A stretch of DNA of 64,000 nt from Caprimulgus europaeus (taxonomy: Eukaryota; Chordata; Aves; Caprimulgiformes; Caprimulgidae). The notes under the pieces are model-generated. The model was not told the origin of the DNA. It did not search any database and was given only the letters and a program-made list of their open reading frames with translations. Made by a program: the position numbers and the translations under genes. The stretch's first letter is position 1, and every line of letters starts with the position of its first letter. This document shows positions 21,401 to 36,400 of this stretch, piece after piece. The stretch spans positions 126,184,523 through 126,248,522 of the forward strand of contig OU015523.1 of NCBI GenBank assembly GCA_907165065.1, given 5' to 3'.

Positions 21401-24400
21401 AGAGGACCCGGGCTGCATGCAGGGTGACTTGCAAGAGGCTTCAGGGTGTGCCTGGCCGGGCAGGAGGGTGCAATGCACGGGAGGGGGAAGCAGCTGAGAA
21501 TATCGTGGTCTGGATCGAGCAGGCGGGAAAGGGAATGGGTGCAGCCCCTGAAAAGAGTCCACTGCCCCCTCACAATCTTCTCAGGTTTGCAGAGACCAGG
21601 CTGAAGAGAGCACTGGCTCATCTCGTGGCCAGTCTGTTGTGCCTTCAGTACCATTTGCTCCTCGTGTTAACACTAAGCCCAGGTTTGGCAAAAACACTTT
21701 GCAGACAGGGCTGAGCCAGCTTTGGGTGGCACCCAGGAGCAGAGTGTCCTCCACAGCCTTGGGGACGCTGCTCCACAGCTGTGCCCCCCTCCAATCTGTG
21801 GCACAAGCCAGCCTGTGTCCACTCACCGGGTCTGGGACCAGATCTCCCTGTCCAGGATGGCTGCAGTAGTGATAGTGCCAGTCTGAGGGTCGATGTGGTA
21901 CAGCCCTGCCATGGGCAGGGACTGGTTGATGGCGTAAGTCACCTGCCCATTCGCTCCCTGATCCAGATCATCTGCCAGGACCTGCAAAGCCACGTGAGAG
22001 ATTCAGCAGAGCAGTTGTGGAGCCCTGCAAACCACAGCCCTCCAAGGCTAGACCTACCCATGGGTGCCAGCCCCAGGCCCATGGCACAGCCCCCCACCCC
22101 CTCACCTGGCAGAAGGGCAGGCCAAGGGCCCAGATGTCCCTGTTTGTGCCCCCAGGGATACCTGGATGACCGGTGAGTCGTAGCTCTGTGACTCCCAGAT
22201 GAACGCCACGTAGTTCTGCAGCTGGAAGCGTGGCAAGTTGTCATTCACATCTTGCAGGTTCAGGTTTATGGCCATAAAGCCGAAGGAAGCTGCTGTCTCT
22301 GCCTGCACCACAAGGCGCAGCCGGGGACTGGCCTCGAAATCCAGGCTGCTGGAGTCCTGAACTGAGATGGCACCTGGGGGCAGGGACACAGCAGGATGGG
22401 GTGGGTGAAGAGGGGGTGAGCAATGCACCAGCACCTTCATCCTTCATCCTCTCTTTCGTTCCCTTGTACCCAGTCCATCCCTATGCTCATCCCTCCGTTC
22501 TCAAATAGGCAGAACAAAACCACCGAGCTCTTCTGAGCCCTCCCAAACTGGCAGCCTCCTCACCAGTCCTGGTGAGATGCCCTGGGTGATAAACCCTGCA
22601 CCCTGCTCAGGACAGACAGCTTCCAGTCAAGCAGGCAATGGTCCTCCCTCCGTGGAGACACCATCTGAGGTATGGCCAGTTTAAAACAGAACCGTCCCAC
22701 ACCAAGCCCCACACTGCCCCACACTGCCCCACAAGCTCACCACGCTCCAGGCCAAAGTCACCGAACTGCAGCTCTGAGTCTAGGTCAAATCTTTACAGAG
22801 ACACTGCAGGAGCTGCCAGAAGCTCTGCTGCTAGGGGCCTGAGGACAGACATCCATCCTTATCCTCTCGAGCCTCTGTGCACCTGGGTTTTTGCAATGAC
22901 AAGGTATTGCTGTCCCACCCAAGAAGGTGGAGGGCATCCAAACAGATACTGAACTGAGTGGCAGCATTCCTACAGGCCTGCAGTCAAGTGTAACCAGGAG
23001 GAGCTGGGCTTGGCCCAGGGAAAACACCAGGAAAGCAGTCAGCAGCAGTCTGCTTCTGAAGGGTCCTGCCTGGCACAGGAGCAGCAGAGCCACAGAATGG
23101 GGCTGAGGATGACATTGTCCTGCTCTGGCCTTGTCCACAGCAGGCACCTGAGTGTGCTCTCCAGTGCACCACTCTCACACAGCTCCAGTGGACATCACCT
23201 CTGGTCTTCCCTGGAGAGGAGATCAGCCTGGGGATGGCTGAGTACAGTCATGGCCTGGTGCCCACGCACTGGCCCATTGTCACAGCACAGCTGAAGGACA
23301 GGGGACCGGTGTAACACGGCTCACAGCTGGCACAGGGCAGGAGAGCAGCACCGTGCCAGCTCCCTCGCTGTGGTGCTCCAGCACCCCGTGTCCAGCTGCA
23401 GCACACAGCCCCCTGCCCTGGGAGAACACAGGGCAGCGTCTCACCGACACAAACAGGGCCCAAGGAGGGATGGGTTTTAAGGGAAAAATCCTGTATCCTG
23501 GGCACTTTGCCCACGGGAAATGTTTCCTCATTGAGATGAACTGGTATTGCCACAGCAACCGAGGTGCAAGCGAGGTGCAGCCAGGATGCACTAGAGCCTT
23601 CTCTTCTCCAGGCTGGACAACCCCAGCTCTCTCAGCCTTTCTCCATAGGAGAGGTGTCCAGCCCTGATCATTTCTGTGGCCTCCTCTGGACCTGCTCCAA
23701 CAGGTCTGTGTCTTTCCTCTGCTGAGGACCCCAGAGCTGGAGGCAGCACTGCAGGGGGGGTCTCAGGAGAGCGGAGCAGAGGGGCAGAATCCCCTCCCTG
23801 GCCCTGCTGCCCACGCTGCTCTGGGTGCAGCCCAGGACACGGTTATTGGCTCTGTGCTGCCAGCGCACGGTGCCGCCTCATGTGGAGCTTCTGGTCCCCC
23901 AGCACCCCAAGTCCTTCTCCTCAGGGCTGCTCTCCAGCCCTTCATCCCCAGCCTGTGTTGATATCAGGGGTTGTGATATCCCAGTCTTTTCCAAACTACA
24001 GGGCAAGCACCAACCTCAGAGCCAGGCACCCCCACCCTGCCCTCAGCCAGGCTCTCCCCGATCCCAAGGGACGTGTGGCCCTTCAAAGGCCCCCAGAAGC
24101 AGGTGGTGCAAACAATGCCAGCTCACCCAGCGTCACTGGGCAGCACCCTGCAACCTGCCCCACTGCTCTGCCAGGGCCATCAGACACGCACAAGCACCAC
24201 TGGCATGTTCAGCACCTGCTGACTGTTCCCTCAGCACACCCACGGGACAGTCAGTGGTTCCCCACTATTGTCACCTCTGGGACTGCACAGAAGCAGCTGT
24301 GAATCCACAGCAGTCACAGCAGCTTCGTGCACACCAGAGAGGAAAGTGCAGCAGTCCAGGTGCTTGGCTCTGAGGTCCCAACAGGGGATGTGTCATTTGG

Positions 24401-27400
24401 CTGAACTTGCCACCTAAGGCAGGGACTGCACCCAGACTGCATCTCAGCAACGGTCCTGGCTAATCCCTGAACTGGGCCTACGAGGTTTTTTTGGGAAAGG
24501 TCCAGTTAGGAGGGACCAAAATTGTGCTGAGAGCTGTGCTAACAGGCTCTGGACAGTGACAGGTGAGTGAGTGTCTGTGTCACTAACACTATCTACTGGT
24601 GCAGGGGGGTGGGCTGTGTTCCTCTGGGGGGCTCTGAGCCCCGTGACAGCAGAGCAGAGCAGAGCAGAGCAGAGCAGAGCAGAGCAGAGCACAGGTGACT
24701 CCCACTGCTGCTTCCCCAGGTGGTGTTGGTGCTGTACCTGAGCTGGGCTGGATGAGGAAAGCGTTCTTCTCGTTGCCGCTGACGATGCTGTAGGTGATGC
24801 GCCCAGAAGAGCCCCCCGTGTGCGTAGCTTGGATGCTCACCACCGCAGTGCCTGGAAGAGAGTGGAACTGTGTGAGGAGCCAGGAGAGCCTCAGGGCAGG
24901 TGGCAGAGAGGGTCAGGATGGCGTGGTGGCAGCACACACTGTCCCACAGAAACGCAGCTCTGCCTGAGGACACTGCTGCCAGGGGAAGTGTGATCCAACG
25001 GTAACTTTGGGCTGGGAGCCAGGACTTGTGGGGCCCATCCATGGCTCCTCTACAGTCTCACTGTGACCCCTGGAGACCTTCCAGGAGCAACTGGGCACCC
25101 GTGACTGCCTACAGTGATCTGAGCACCCTGAGGCAAACCCACAGGGATTACCATAGAATCAGAGTCCCAGACTGGTGGGGTTGGCAGGGACCTCAGGAGA
25201 TCATCCAGTCCAACCCCCCTGCCCAAGCAGGTTCCCTACACCAGGTTGCACAGGATGGCATCCAGGTGGGTTTGAACATCTCCAGAGATGGAGACTCCAC
25301 ACCCTCCCTGGGCAGCCTGTTCCACGCTGAACAGCCTGGGCACCAGTCAGACCTGCAGGCCCTTGGCTCTACCCAAAGCACAATGGGACTTCCCAAGACC
25401 CTGCAGTGCTCCCTGGCTTGAGCTTCCCACAGCTCTGCCAGCCCAGCACCCACCTCCCCTCCTGTCCTGCCCCACTGCATCCCAGCACTCGCTGGTCACT
25501 CTGCCCAGCTGGTACCTGGGGCAGCGTTCTCCGGCAGGGCCACGTCGCTGGTGCTGCGGGGGAAGCGCAGCCCGCGGTAGGGCTCCTCCTGCAGGTGGAT
25601 GACCACCACACCGGTGGAGGAGAGCGCCGGCTGCCCCAGGTCCGTGGCCAGGACGAAGAGCGTGCGCTGGCGCTGGCTGAGCGAGCCCAGGGGCTGCAGC
25701 AGCTGGATGTCCCCTGTGTAGGAGTTGATGGCGAAGGCAGAGTTGGGCGTGGCGAGGCGATACAGGATGGAGGCGTTGGCACCGGCATCCCTGTCCTCTG
25801 CCCTCATGGTGGCCACCACCTGCTTGAGCGGCGTGTGTCGGGACAGGTTGACAGTGAGGGGGCTGTGCAGGAAGGCAGGGGCGTGGTCGTTGACGTCTTG
25901 CACCGTGACGGTGACGCGCACGGCCGCGCTCTTTGGCTCCCACGGTGCCGAGTCCACGGCCTTAGCCAGGAAGCTGTAACTGGGGCGGCGCTCCCGGTCC
26001 AGCGCCTGCGCGCTGCGGATGCGCCCGCTCTGCGGCTCCACCTGGAACATGCCGAGTGACTCGTTGCCCAGGTAATAAGAGACCTGCCCGTTGGTACCCT
26101 CGTCAGGGTCCTCAGCCACCAGCTGCAGCACCAGGGCACCAACAGGCAGGTCCTCTGGCACCTCCACCACGTAGGCGGCCTGACCAAAGCCGGGCGCGTT
26201 GTCGTTTAGGTCCAGCACGCGCACGGTCACTGACATGGTGGCACTGCGCGGGGGGCTGCCGTGGTCCTGCACCACCACTGTGAGGCTGTAGAAAGCAACT
26301 TGCTCCCGGTCGAGGGCACGTGCAGTGGAGAGGACACCAGAGACTGGGTCTAGGCTGAAATCCTGCCCAGGGTCTCCATCTGGAAAAGAAGAGATGGAAT
26401 AACAAGACAGCGCGACTATAACTGGCATCAGGAAGGACCTGCCCTGTGCTGCCCAGAGAGGACAACGTGAAGTCCATCCCAGTGTGGCCTGGCAGGGAAG
26501 GCAGAGTGAGCTGTAAGGTCCTGGTGGGATTGAACCTCCTTGGGCCAGCTCTGTGTGTGTGTAAGAACCAGCTCCAACAGCCCACAGGCCAGTGCTGCTG
26601 CCACGGGGAGCCCCATGGCACAACAAAAGCCAAGAGAACTCACTTAGCGACCTGTAAATCCAACAGAGCGCAGCCAAGAGAGGGATGGAGCTAGTCCAAG
26701 CTTGGGGAACCAGACAAGAGCCCCGGGATTAAGGAAGTGCAGCCTGTCCAGGTCTTGGGGTGCTCTTTACTGGGGGCAGACAGACTAGAGGACTGCGAGG
26801 CGGCAGCGGCTACACGTGGTTTGGAGCGTGAGAGAACTGAAGTGGAACAGGAGCTGCCACAGGTGATGCTTCCCAGAGCCATGGGCCCCCAGGTGATCAG
26901 CTACAGCCGAGAAGGAAGCTGCAGAGGTCCCGTGCACCTCACCTGCCACGCGGTATTCCAGGCGCCCGTTCTCGCCGCCATCCGGGTCGGTGGCCCGCAG
27001 GGTGTAGAGTGCCACGCGGGTTTGGTTCTCGGGGACCTCCACGGAGCAGGACTCGCTCTCAAGGTGCGGCGCGTGGTCGTTCTCATCCTCCACTGTTATC
27101 CGCACCGTTGCCTTGGAGAGGTTGGGGGGCAGGCCACCGTCCCGGGCATAGACTGCAGGAACACGGGAGAGCACTGCAGGCCCCCTGCTGATGCGACCCG
27201 CTGCCGAGGCTCTCACACGCCACCGCCCAGACCAGCACAGGGGTGGCCAGGCATGGGCCCGCTGCCATCCTGCGTGCTCAGACCACCCAACAACCCTTCA
27301 TGCCCCACAAACGCCCATCCCTTCCCATGGCCTGGCCCTCCCTGCGGTGGGGAGCACCCGCCTGGCCCTCCCTGCGGTGGGGAGCACCCACCCTCCTCCC

Positions 27401-30400
27401 CTGCGCTCCCTACCCCACCGCTGCACCCCGTGCCCCAGCACAGCCCTACCCATCAGCACGTGCTGCTCCTGCTCCTCGCGGTCCAGGGCCTGCGTGGTGA
27501 CAATAAGGCCCGTCTGTGGGTGGATGGAGAACGGCCCCCCAGAGAGACCCCCATAGGACACCTGCCCATTGGCACCTGCAGGGAGGAAAATGGTTTGAGG
27601 GCCACGCAGCAGCAACCTCAGGAGCTTCTCATTTGGCTCACAGCCCTGCACCTCCCTCCACCCAGGCTTCCCACCCAGGGGGCACAGAGGCTGTGGGAGA
27701 GGATGATCTCACTCCCTGGCAGGTAAAGCTGGGGCAGAGACGTGTGGTGGAGGGAGGTCCCAGCACAGCCCAGCTTGTGGAAGGGAAGATGGGCCAAAGA
27801 GCCTCAGAGGGACAAGGCGATTGTCCTGGGAAGCACAGTCCTTGTTCTCTTTCTCAGCTTCTCCCAGGATTCAGCCCATCTCACATCTCTAGGCCAGGTG
27901 ATGACCCTTCCCTCCATGGTCAGCCAGGCTCTGCAAACCAGGTGGGAGGGAGCAGAGTGCACCCAGTCCTGGGTGCTGCATCTCCAGCAGGGTCCCTGAT
28001 CAAACTGGGCAGCTCGCCCTCACCCTGCATCCTCACCCAGGTCCCGGTCCGTGGCCAGCACTCGCAGCACAGGGCTACCAGCTGGCAAGTTCTCCATGAT
28101 GTGTGCTTCATACTCGGGTTTCTCAAAAGCGGGAGCCTCGTCGTTGACATCCAGCACCAGCACGGACAGCAGCTGAGTGGCGGAGCGGCGCGGGAACCCG
28201 TGATCCATGGCCACCACGGTCAGGTTGTGCTGCACCACCTCCTCCCGGTTCAGGGCCCGCACGATGGACAGTGCTCCTGGGGACACGGGACAGGGGAAGG
28301 CTGGGACCACGCAGGACAGAGCCATCGCAAGGCTGCAGGCGCTGGGCTGAGCCAGGGACAGCCAGGGCTCAGCAGAGACAGCGGTATCGTGCCAAAGAGG
28401 TGCCATGCTCGGGGATACCCACACCCCACACATCTCCCTCCTCCAGGTTCCCCAGCCCACACTCTCCTCCTGTGCCCCATGCTCCATCCCCACGTGCCAC
28501 CCCACCCTCCTCAGCCTCCACTTCCCAGGGTCCCTGCCGCCCACCCTGCTGCCCCCTGGGCCCTCACCGGTGCTGGGGTTCAGGTGGAAGCGGCCGTCAC
28601 TGTTGCCTGCTCTCAAGGAGTAGCTCACACGGCCGTTCTCGCCCAGGTCGCTGTCCTGGGCCACCACATGCAGCGCCACGAACCCCGTGGGCTGGTCCTC
28701 CATGACGCTGACGGCGGCGGGCGAGAGGAACACGGGCGCGTTGTCGTTCTCGTCCGTGACGAACACGCGGGCTGTGACGGCCGCCGAGCGGCGCTGGCTG
28801 ACGTTGCGGGCCTGGTCCGTGGCCTCCACCACCAAGAGGAAGGAGGCAGCAGCCTCCCGGTCGAGGCTCTGGCGAAGGGTCAGCAGCCCCGAGCGGCCGT
28901 CGAGCTGGAAGGGAGCCCCGGGGGGCTCCTGGTGCAGCAGGGCGTAGCGCACCTGGCTGTTGGGCCCCACCCCGTCCCCATCCACCGCCTGGAAGGTGAA
29001 GATGGACGAGCCAGCCTGGGCATTCTCGGGCACCACGATGGTGATGGGGTCTTCAGGGAAGGTGGGCGCCTGGTCGTTGCAGTCCTGCACGTGGATCTGC
29101 ACCAGCACCAGCCGGCTGGAGGGGTAGCCGTGCTGCGTGTCCTCAGCGCTCACCTGGAGCACGTGCCGCGCCCCAGCCTCGTAGTCCAGCTCCCGGGCAG
29201 CGTAAATCTCCCCTGTCACACTGTCAACCACAAAGGTGCCGTCCCCACCACCTCCTACCAGTGTGTAGGTCAGCTGTCCTCGTGCAGGGGCATCGGTGGG
29301 TGCCACTGAGCCGATCACAGACCCTGGCTTGGTCCCCTCGAGAGGGTGCAGGGTCAGGACAGTGGCATCAGGCCGTGGCAGCACCCGGGAGGACGGCAGT
29401 ACCTGTGAGGAGAGGCAGCAGTGAGAGGCACGTGCCAGGGTGCTGTGTGCCAGGACACCCCTGGAGAAAAGGAGGCTAAGGGGAGACCTTCTGGCCCTGT
29501 CCAAGTCCCTTGGAGGAGGGTGCAGAGAGGTGGGGGTGGGTCTGTTCCACCAAGGAGCAAGGGACAGGACAAGAGGAAATGGGCTCCAGTTGTGGCCAGG
29601 GCAGTTGAGATGGGATGTGAGGAAGAATTTCTTTGCTGAAAGGGTTCTGAGGCATTGGAAGGGGTTGCCCAGGGCAGTGGTGGAGCCCCCATCCCTGGAG
29701 GGATTTAAAAGCCAGGCAGACGAGGTGCTCAGGGACGTGGTTTAGAGGTGGAATTGGCAGTGTTGGGTTCGTGGTTGGACTCAGTGATCTTAAAGGTCCT
29801 TTCCAACCACTGTGAGTCCATCCTATTGGGGACCCAGTGGCAAGGGGACATGGCACCTGCAGAGAGCAGGTGTCGGGAGGCAAGGTCACAGCTCTTGTGG
29901 CCTGACAGATGAATAGCAACCTGAGCATCACACTGAGAAAGTATATGGGTCTGTCAGGGTGAAAGACGAGCTCCACCTGGGCAGCTAGGGGAGGTAAGGA
30001 CAGGGAGAGCTGCTGGCTGGGCAGAGAGCTCAAAGTACATCAATACATGAAGGGAGGCAATGGGCACAAACTGAAACACAAGAGGTTCCCTCTGAACATC
30101 AGGAAACATTTTTCCCTTTGAGGGTGACTGAGCACTGGCACAGATTGCCCAGAGAGGTGGTGGAGTCGGAGACAATCACAAGCCACCAGGACAAGGTCCT
30201 GGGCAACTGACTCTGGGTGGCCCTACTTGAGCAGGGTGGTTGGACAAGATGACTCCAGTGGTTCCTTCCCACCTCAGCCATTCTATGAGTCTGTGATTCT
30301 CTGATTGCATTAAATGCTGCAAAGGCAACAGACACCAGCAGAAACAACTCTGCAAAACACAAGCAAGAGTGGGCAAGAACAGAGGTGACGCTCATCCAGG

Positions 30401-33400
30401 TGAAAGGGACAGAGAAAAAAGATAGCACAGTATGACCCAAAGAGAAATAAACACTAACACTACTTTTATTAAACTACTGAAGTTAATTTGGGGATGAGGT
30501 GCAGCTGTGGATGGGAGAGAGGATGCACAAAAAGAAAGAGTGTTATCTGAAGGGAAAATGTGGTGAAGAACTCAGCAGGCTCATGTCAAGGAGCTGGGGA
30601 ACAAGAGAACACAGCAGAACTGCCAGCCCAGAGGGGCTTCAAAACTAGCAACTGTCAAGCCAAGAGCTACATCACAGGGATGCAAACAAGCACTTCAGGG
30701 ACAACCAGCCTGCCAGTCTGGCCTCAGCACTTTGAGGGCTGTAGAGTAATGACAAGAACAGCTACAGACATGGCATAAAAAGGAAATGGCATAAAGCATA
30801 TTGTGGAATGGCTAAAGGCAGATGTGCCAGGTTAACACAGTGCTTCTCTCCTCAAGGACAAAGGAAACGCAGCAAATCTACCCTGCCTGGGTTTTGCCTG
30901 GGATCTGATGCAGCAGCACATGGGAGGTTGCTCATGAAGCTGGGGAAAGGCACAGTATGAGCGTGGCTGTGTGACAGAAAGGATTTAAACATCGACTGGA
31001 TTAAGCAGTGATGAGCAGCCTTTGCAGAAACAGCTCTCGGTGCTGACATTTACTGCTGGTAGGTGCAAGGGCAAAAGCAAGCTGAGAACATGATGAACTT
31101 GCTGGTGATGTTAGAAGGTGCTGCCAGCACAGAGAAACAGCAGAACATCAAGCAAGGGAAGTCAAATGGCCTTGGGCACTGCAGGAACAGGGACAGGAAG
31201 GTGTGAAATGGTGTAAGTGGAAGTGCCTTGACTGGGGGCACTCTGCTGGAAGAGGAAGCTCATTATTAACAGCAGAGAAAGGGCTTGGGTGTCTGGGCCA
31301 GTGCACCAGACAGCGAGTGCCAAAGTTACACAGATGTGAAGAACACCCTGAACACTTTTTTTCAGCAGATACTGGGAAGAATTAATGTCTCTCTGCGAGG
31401 GACCTCTAAGGTCTTCTCTGCAACAGCATATCTAGGACAGGGCTAGCTGTCCAAGTCTGGAAAAAAAAGAGCTGCTTACTATTAATGCTGTTGATCACCT
31501 TACAAATGAGAACATGCACAGGTTCTCCACACAGGTTTTAGGGCTGGATCAATAGCTGAGAAAGGGCAGAGAGTGCCCTGGGATCATAGATTATCACAGA
31601 ATCCTTTGGTTGGAAAAGACCTTTGAGATCATCAAGTCCAACCCTACCTGTCCACTGCTAACCCAGACCTCTGAGCACCTCGTCTGCCCGGCTCTTAAAC
31701 CCCTGCAGGGACGGTGAAGGCGGTGCAGGGTGAGAAGGTGAGGAGGAAGGCTGCCAAGTAGCTGGATGGTGTCCTCCACGAGGTGAGTGAGGGGCAGGTA
31801 GCGCGGGGCCAAGAGGAGCTGGGGCGCTGGGTACCTGCAGGCGGACGATGGCCGAGGTGCTGCGGGGCGCCGCGCCCCGGTCGCTGGCCGTCACGGTGAA
31901 GAGGTACTCGGCGCGGTCGGAGCGGCGCAGCACCGCGGCCGTCCGCAGCTCCCCGGTCGCCATGTGCAGCGTGAAACGCTCTGCCCAGGCTCCTGCAGGA
32001 GGAAGGGGAAAGGCTGCAGGAGGAGGCAGAGGGGAGGGAGGGCAGGGGCAGGTGGGGACAGAGGAGGGAGCGTGGTGTGGCCGGGCTCGGGCAGTGCCCA
32101 CAAGGCTGATGGCTGCAAGGCCCCGAGCAGCACCCACCAGCCAGTCCCGCAGCTCTTACCGGTCAGTGAGTAGATGATGGTCCCGTTCTCACCCTCGTCG
32201 GGGTCCTTGGCCTGGAGGGAAGCGACCAGAAGTCCCGACGGCTTCTCTTCCAGCACCTGCAGCACAGCCCAGGGAGCAGCTGAGTGGCCCAGGGCCCCCT
32301 TCAGGCTGCACCCACAGACCCCTGTGGGCAGCACAGGATTGGCACCTTCCTACACCAGTCCTGCACCTCACCCAAGGCACAGTCCCCTCGGCAGGACCCG
32401 CAGGCTGTGTGTGCCTGAGCTTGGACAACGTGGAGAAGTCCACAGCAAAGCTGGAAAAAGGAGTTTCTGCCTCCTCCCATTCTGCCCCGTTTAGCAACCA
32501 GCTCAGCAGCGCTGGGGGACGCTGCAGCAGAGAGCCCCAGGGTGAAGGGAGGACACTTACACCCATGTCCTACCCAAAGCCCCTATGGTGAGGGAAATCC
32601 AGGGCCCCACAACAGCCCTGGTTCCCTCTGCCCACAACAGACCCCTTCAGCTGCCAATGCAAAGGCGTGAGCACCAACAGGCTCCGGGGCCAGTCACCCT
32701 GGCAATGGAAGGTGATTTCACACACACAGAGTCCCAGGCTGGTGGGGTGGGAAGGGAGCTCAGGAGATCATCCAGTCCAACCCCCCTGCCACAGCAGGGT
32801 CCCTACACCAGGTTGCACAGGAAAGTGTCCAGGTGGGTTTGAACATCTCCAGAGATGGAGACTCCACAGCCTCTCTGGGCAGCCTGGCCCAGGGCTCCGG
32901 CACCCTCACAGGGAAGAAGTGTCTCCTTCAGTTTGTCTGGAACTTCTGGTGTCCCAGTTTGTGCCCATTGCCCCTTGTCCTGTCACTGCCACCACCGAGA
33001 AGAGCCCGGCCCCATCCATTGGCCCCCACACTTCAGATATTGACAGACATTGATCAGATCCCCTCTCAGGCTGCTCTTCTCCAGGCTGAACAGTCCCAGC
33101 TCTCTCAGCCTCTCCTCACACAGGAGATGCTCCAGGCCCCTCAGCATCTCTGTGGCCTCCACTGGACTCTCTCCAGAAGATCCCTGTCCCTCTGGAACTG
33201 GGGAGCCCAGAACTGGACACAACACTGCAGATGTGGCCTCAGCAGGGCAGAGTAGAGGGGGGGGAGAACCTCCCTCAACCTGTGGCCACGGTCTCCTCAA
33301 TGCCCCCCAGGATGCTGTTGGCCTTCCTGGCCCCAGGGCACGCTGCTGGCCCATGGCTCAGTTCCCAGTTCTCACCAGCCAGCCCAGGGAGGTTTGTGAT

Positions 33401-36400
33401 CTCTGGGAGCGCAGCTGGCAGCTCTTCCTGGGCTCTCAGGGCTTCTCCCTTCTCTTTGTTTGTAGTTAGCACTGCTGGCTGCCTGTCTGTAGGCACTTAA
33501 GGACACAGTTTCAGGCCAGTGCATCACAGAACCATCAAGACATTAACTATGCACGTGCTCAGCTCACCCCACGTTCTGAGGTGAGTTACCAGGCTCCTGA
33601 CAGCACCCACATGTCCCAGCACTGCAGGTAAAGCACCTTTCCTGGGTGGTTATGGAAATGGACACATCCCCACCACTGCCCCTCACCTCCTGCCAGTTTT
33701 TGGGAGCACCCTCAGCAAACGGCCCATGCTGGCTGGCAGACCTGTCCTCCTCCAGCACAGGCTCCTTGCATCCACCCACACCTCCCTGGTGGAGCAGGTT
33801 CCCCACTTGGCACAGGCTCTGCGGTCCCTCCCACACCAGAAGACGTCAAATTCACTTTCTGAGGTTACAGACCCCAAATTCACCTCCTACTCAGCACATC
33901 CCACAGCACAGATCACCCTCACAGACCCAGCTGTGCCAGGTGTGGTACCACATAGGTGGGTGCATTTGTGGAAAGGACAAGTGGAGTGAAGGCAGGGACC
34001 CCAGGAGAGAGGCTGCGAGCTCCTGGGAGCAGGGAAGCGTTAATGCTGTTGCACAAGCTGCTGGCACCAGGCTGGTGGTGCTGGGGGGGAGGCCAGAGGA
34101 GCTGGACTTGTTTAGCCAGACCCAGCAGTGATGTGACTGCGCTCTGTAAACACTGGGGAGAGGGGAGGGACATTCCGAGGAGAGAGAAGAGCTATTTAAG
34201 CAAAGCCACAATGTTGGCACGAGAACAAATGAGTATAAAGTGGTCAGAAATTAGTTTAGGCTGGAAATTAAGAGATGGTTTCTAACTACCAGATCAAGGA
34301 ATCTGGAACAGCATTTCACAGCCGTGATGGAGGCAGAAGACCTAAATATAGCTTGGCTGCTTAAGAAAGGGAGTGTTTGCGTGGACACCTCTGAGCAGGG
34401 CCATGCTCAGGAGGCCCCCTCCAACCCCCCCTCTGTAACAGGTTGGGGCAGGACCTGCCCCCCCTGCTGTCCCTAATTGCCCTCAACCAGGACACAAGGG
34501 GCTCCTGCTTCGGGTGCCTGGTAACACTCCTCTCCCATGAGGAAATGAACGCTGCCTGAGGAAAGCAGGGACTCCTCAGAGGAGTTCAATGAGCAGCATC
34601 CACGCAGGCTCCATGCACAAATGCCATTTCAGGTGCACAAACAGAGGGACACACATCAATAGGAGTGGTCTTGCTTCTGCAAAAGCCTCAGCCTTAGAAA
34701 AACCGCTGCTGGGCCTGTCCAGGTCTGATGTCCACCCTCCAGGAGGGTTGTTGCAAATACCAGCTTGGTCCAAAACCCAGAGATCCGGTTCAACCACTGG
34801 CACGGCTCTGACAGTGCTTTGCAGTGGGTATACAGAGGAGATGCAAGACATAGGGTATGGAATCATCCTCCTGTGAGACCTCCCCAGCTTCCAGCAGTCT
34901 GTGGGCAAGTCACTTCCTCAGCCACAGATCATATTTTTGTTCAACTGCCTTTGATGAATTTATTTTTTTCCATGAATTCATCTAATTTTGAACCCATGCA
35001 ACTTTTGGCAATGATTTCACAATTTAATTACGTTCTGCATGAAAAAGTACTGCCTTTGTTTATTTTAAACCTGCTGCCTGGTCATTTCTGAGGCTGCCTA
35101 GGTCTTGTATTGTGAAAAAAAGCAACTTCTAATTTCCCCATGGCTGTCTTTGTGCCATTCACTGCACACCTCTGTTATACTCCTGCAGTTTCTTCCATGC
35201 CAAAGAATGCTCAAGTATTTTCTTTCTGCATGGAAACCATTATCTGCTGGAGATCACATTCACATCCTTTCCTGAACCTTTTCTAGCACCACTGCTTATT
35301 TAGCGGAGTGGAGGCAGCGCAGAGAGCGTGTGCAGAATCTGAGATGTGGGGTAATGATGTTTTCTTTCATCCTCTCTTCCTTTTCTAATAACACTCAGCA
35401 TTTGATTTGCCTTTCTGACTACAGCTGAGCCCTGAGCTGATGTTTTCACAAAGCCTTCACAGCGATGCCCCAGTCTGCTCCCCAAACTTAAGCAGCCAGT
35501 TCAGAGCCCACCACTGTCAGTAAAATGCACATTGCCTTGTCCTGTGTGTGACTTTCCAGCTAGCAACAGTGAATTTCATCTCCCATCTTCTTTCCTAATG
35601 GGACAGTAAACCAAGATCCTCTACAGTTCTTCAGAGGGAGCCCTCACTTTCGTTACTATGGTCTATCACTAATAGATTGGTCTGTTACTTTTATCATCAA
35701 CAATCAATGATTTAACATCCACAATCAATCTCCTCTTCTGGAGGATATATGGGAACACCAAATAGCGAGGATACCAGCACGAGTCCTGGACACCCACCGG
35801 TGACATCCCCCCCTCTGTGAAAACGACCACTTCTTCCTTCTCTTTGCTCCCTCTCCCCTCGTTCCCTGGGGGGATCCAGTGCCACAGCAGTTCCTGTGCC
35901 AGCAGACACCTCCCTCTGCTTTGCCCAGCGAACATCCATATGAGAGCTTCACTGTCTGCAACAAATCACCCAGCTTTGCACTTATCTGCCCGTTTTCACG
36001 CCAAGCCTTTCCTCTACCCCTACACCGTGGCCACCAGCGGCCTCCACTGCGCTTCACCCTCCTCTGCCTGTTCCTAGCAGGAGAGCTTCAAACCACAGTG
36101 CCCAGACATTTGTGTCTTTCAGAACTGTCACAGCATTTACCTGCCTCCAGGACCCTAAGCCTGTCCCAGCCTCGCTCTGTCCCCTGTGTGCTTTTGTGGT
36201 GTGAGACGAGACCTCCCGAGCTCTAACGGGAGAGTCCCAGCACTCCGTGCCCCAAACACGGGAGGTGGCCGCAGAGCCCGCTGTGTCAGTGTGCTGGGGG
36301 TGTCCCCACACAGCAGAGGGGACACTCAGCAGACACAGAGGTGAGCGATGCCTGCTCAGCTGCAGCCTCAGCAGTGCCACGGCTGGCTGGCCCCTGGCCT

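Noticed and set aside
28022-28036. Extending DCHS1 exon 11 to the distal donor
   Set aside because: Breaks the frame with exon 12 and disagrees with the human border [12 protein letters not shown].
27516-29309. 597-residue plus-strand ORF
   Set aside because: Exact antisense shadow of DCHS1 exons 10-11; GC-rich codon use keeps the opposite frame open.
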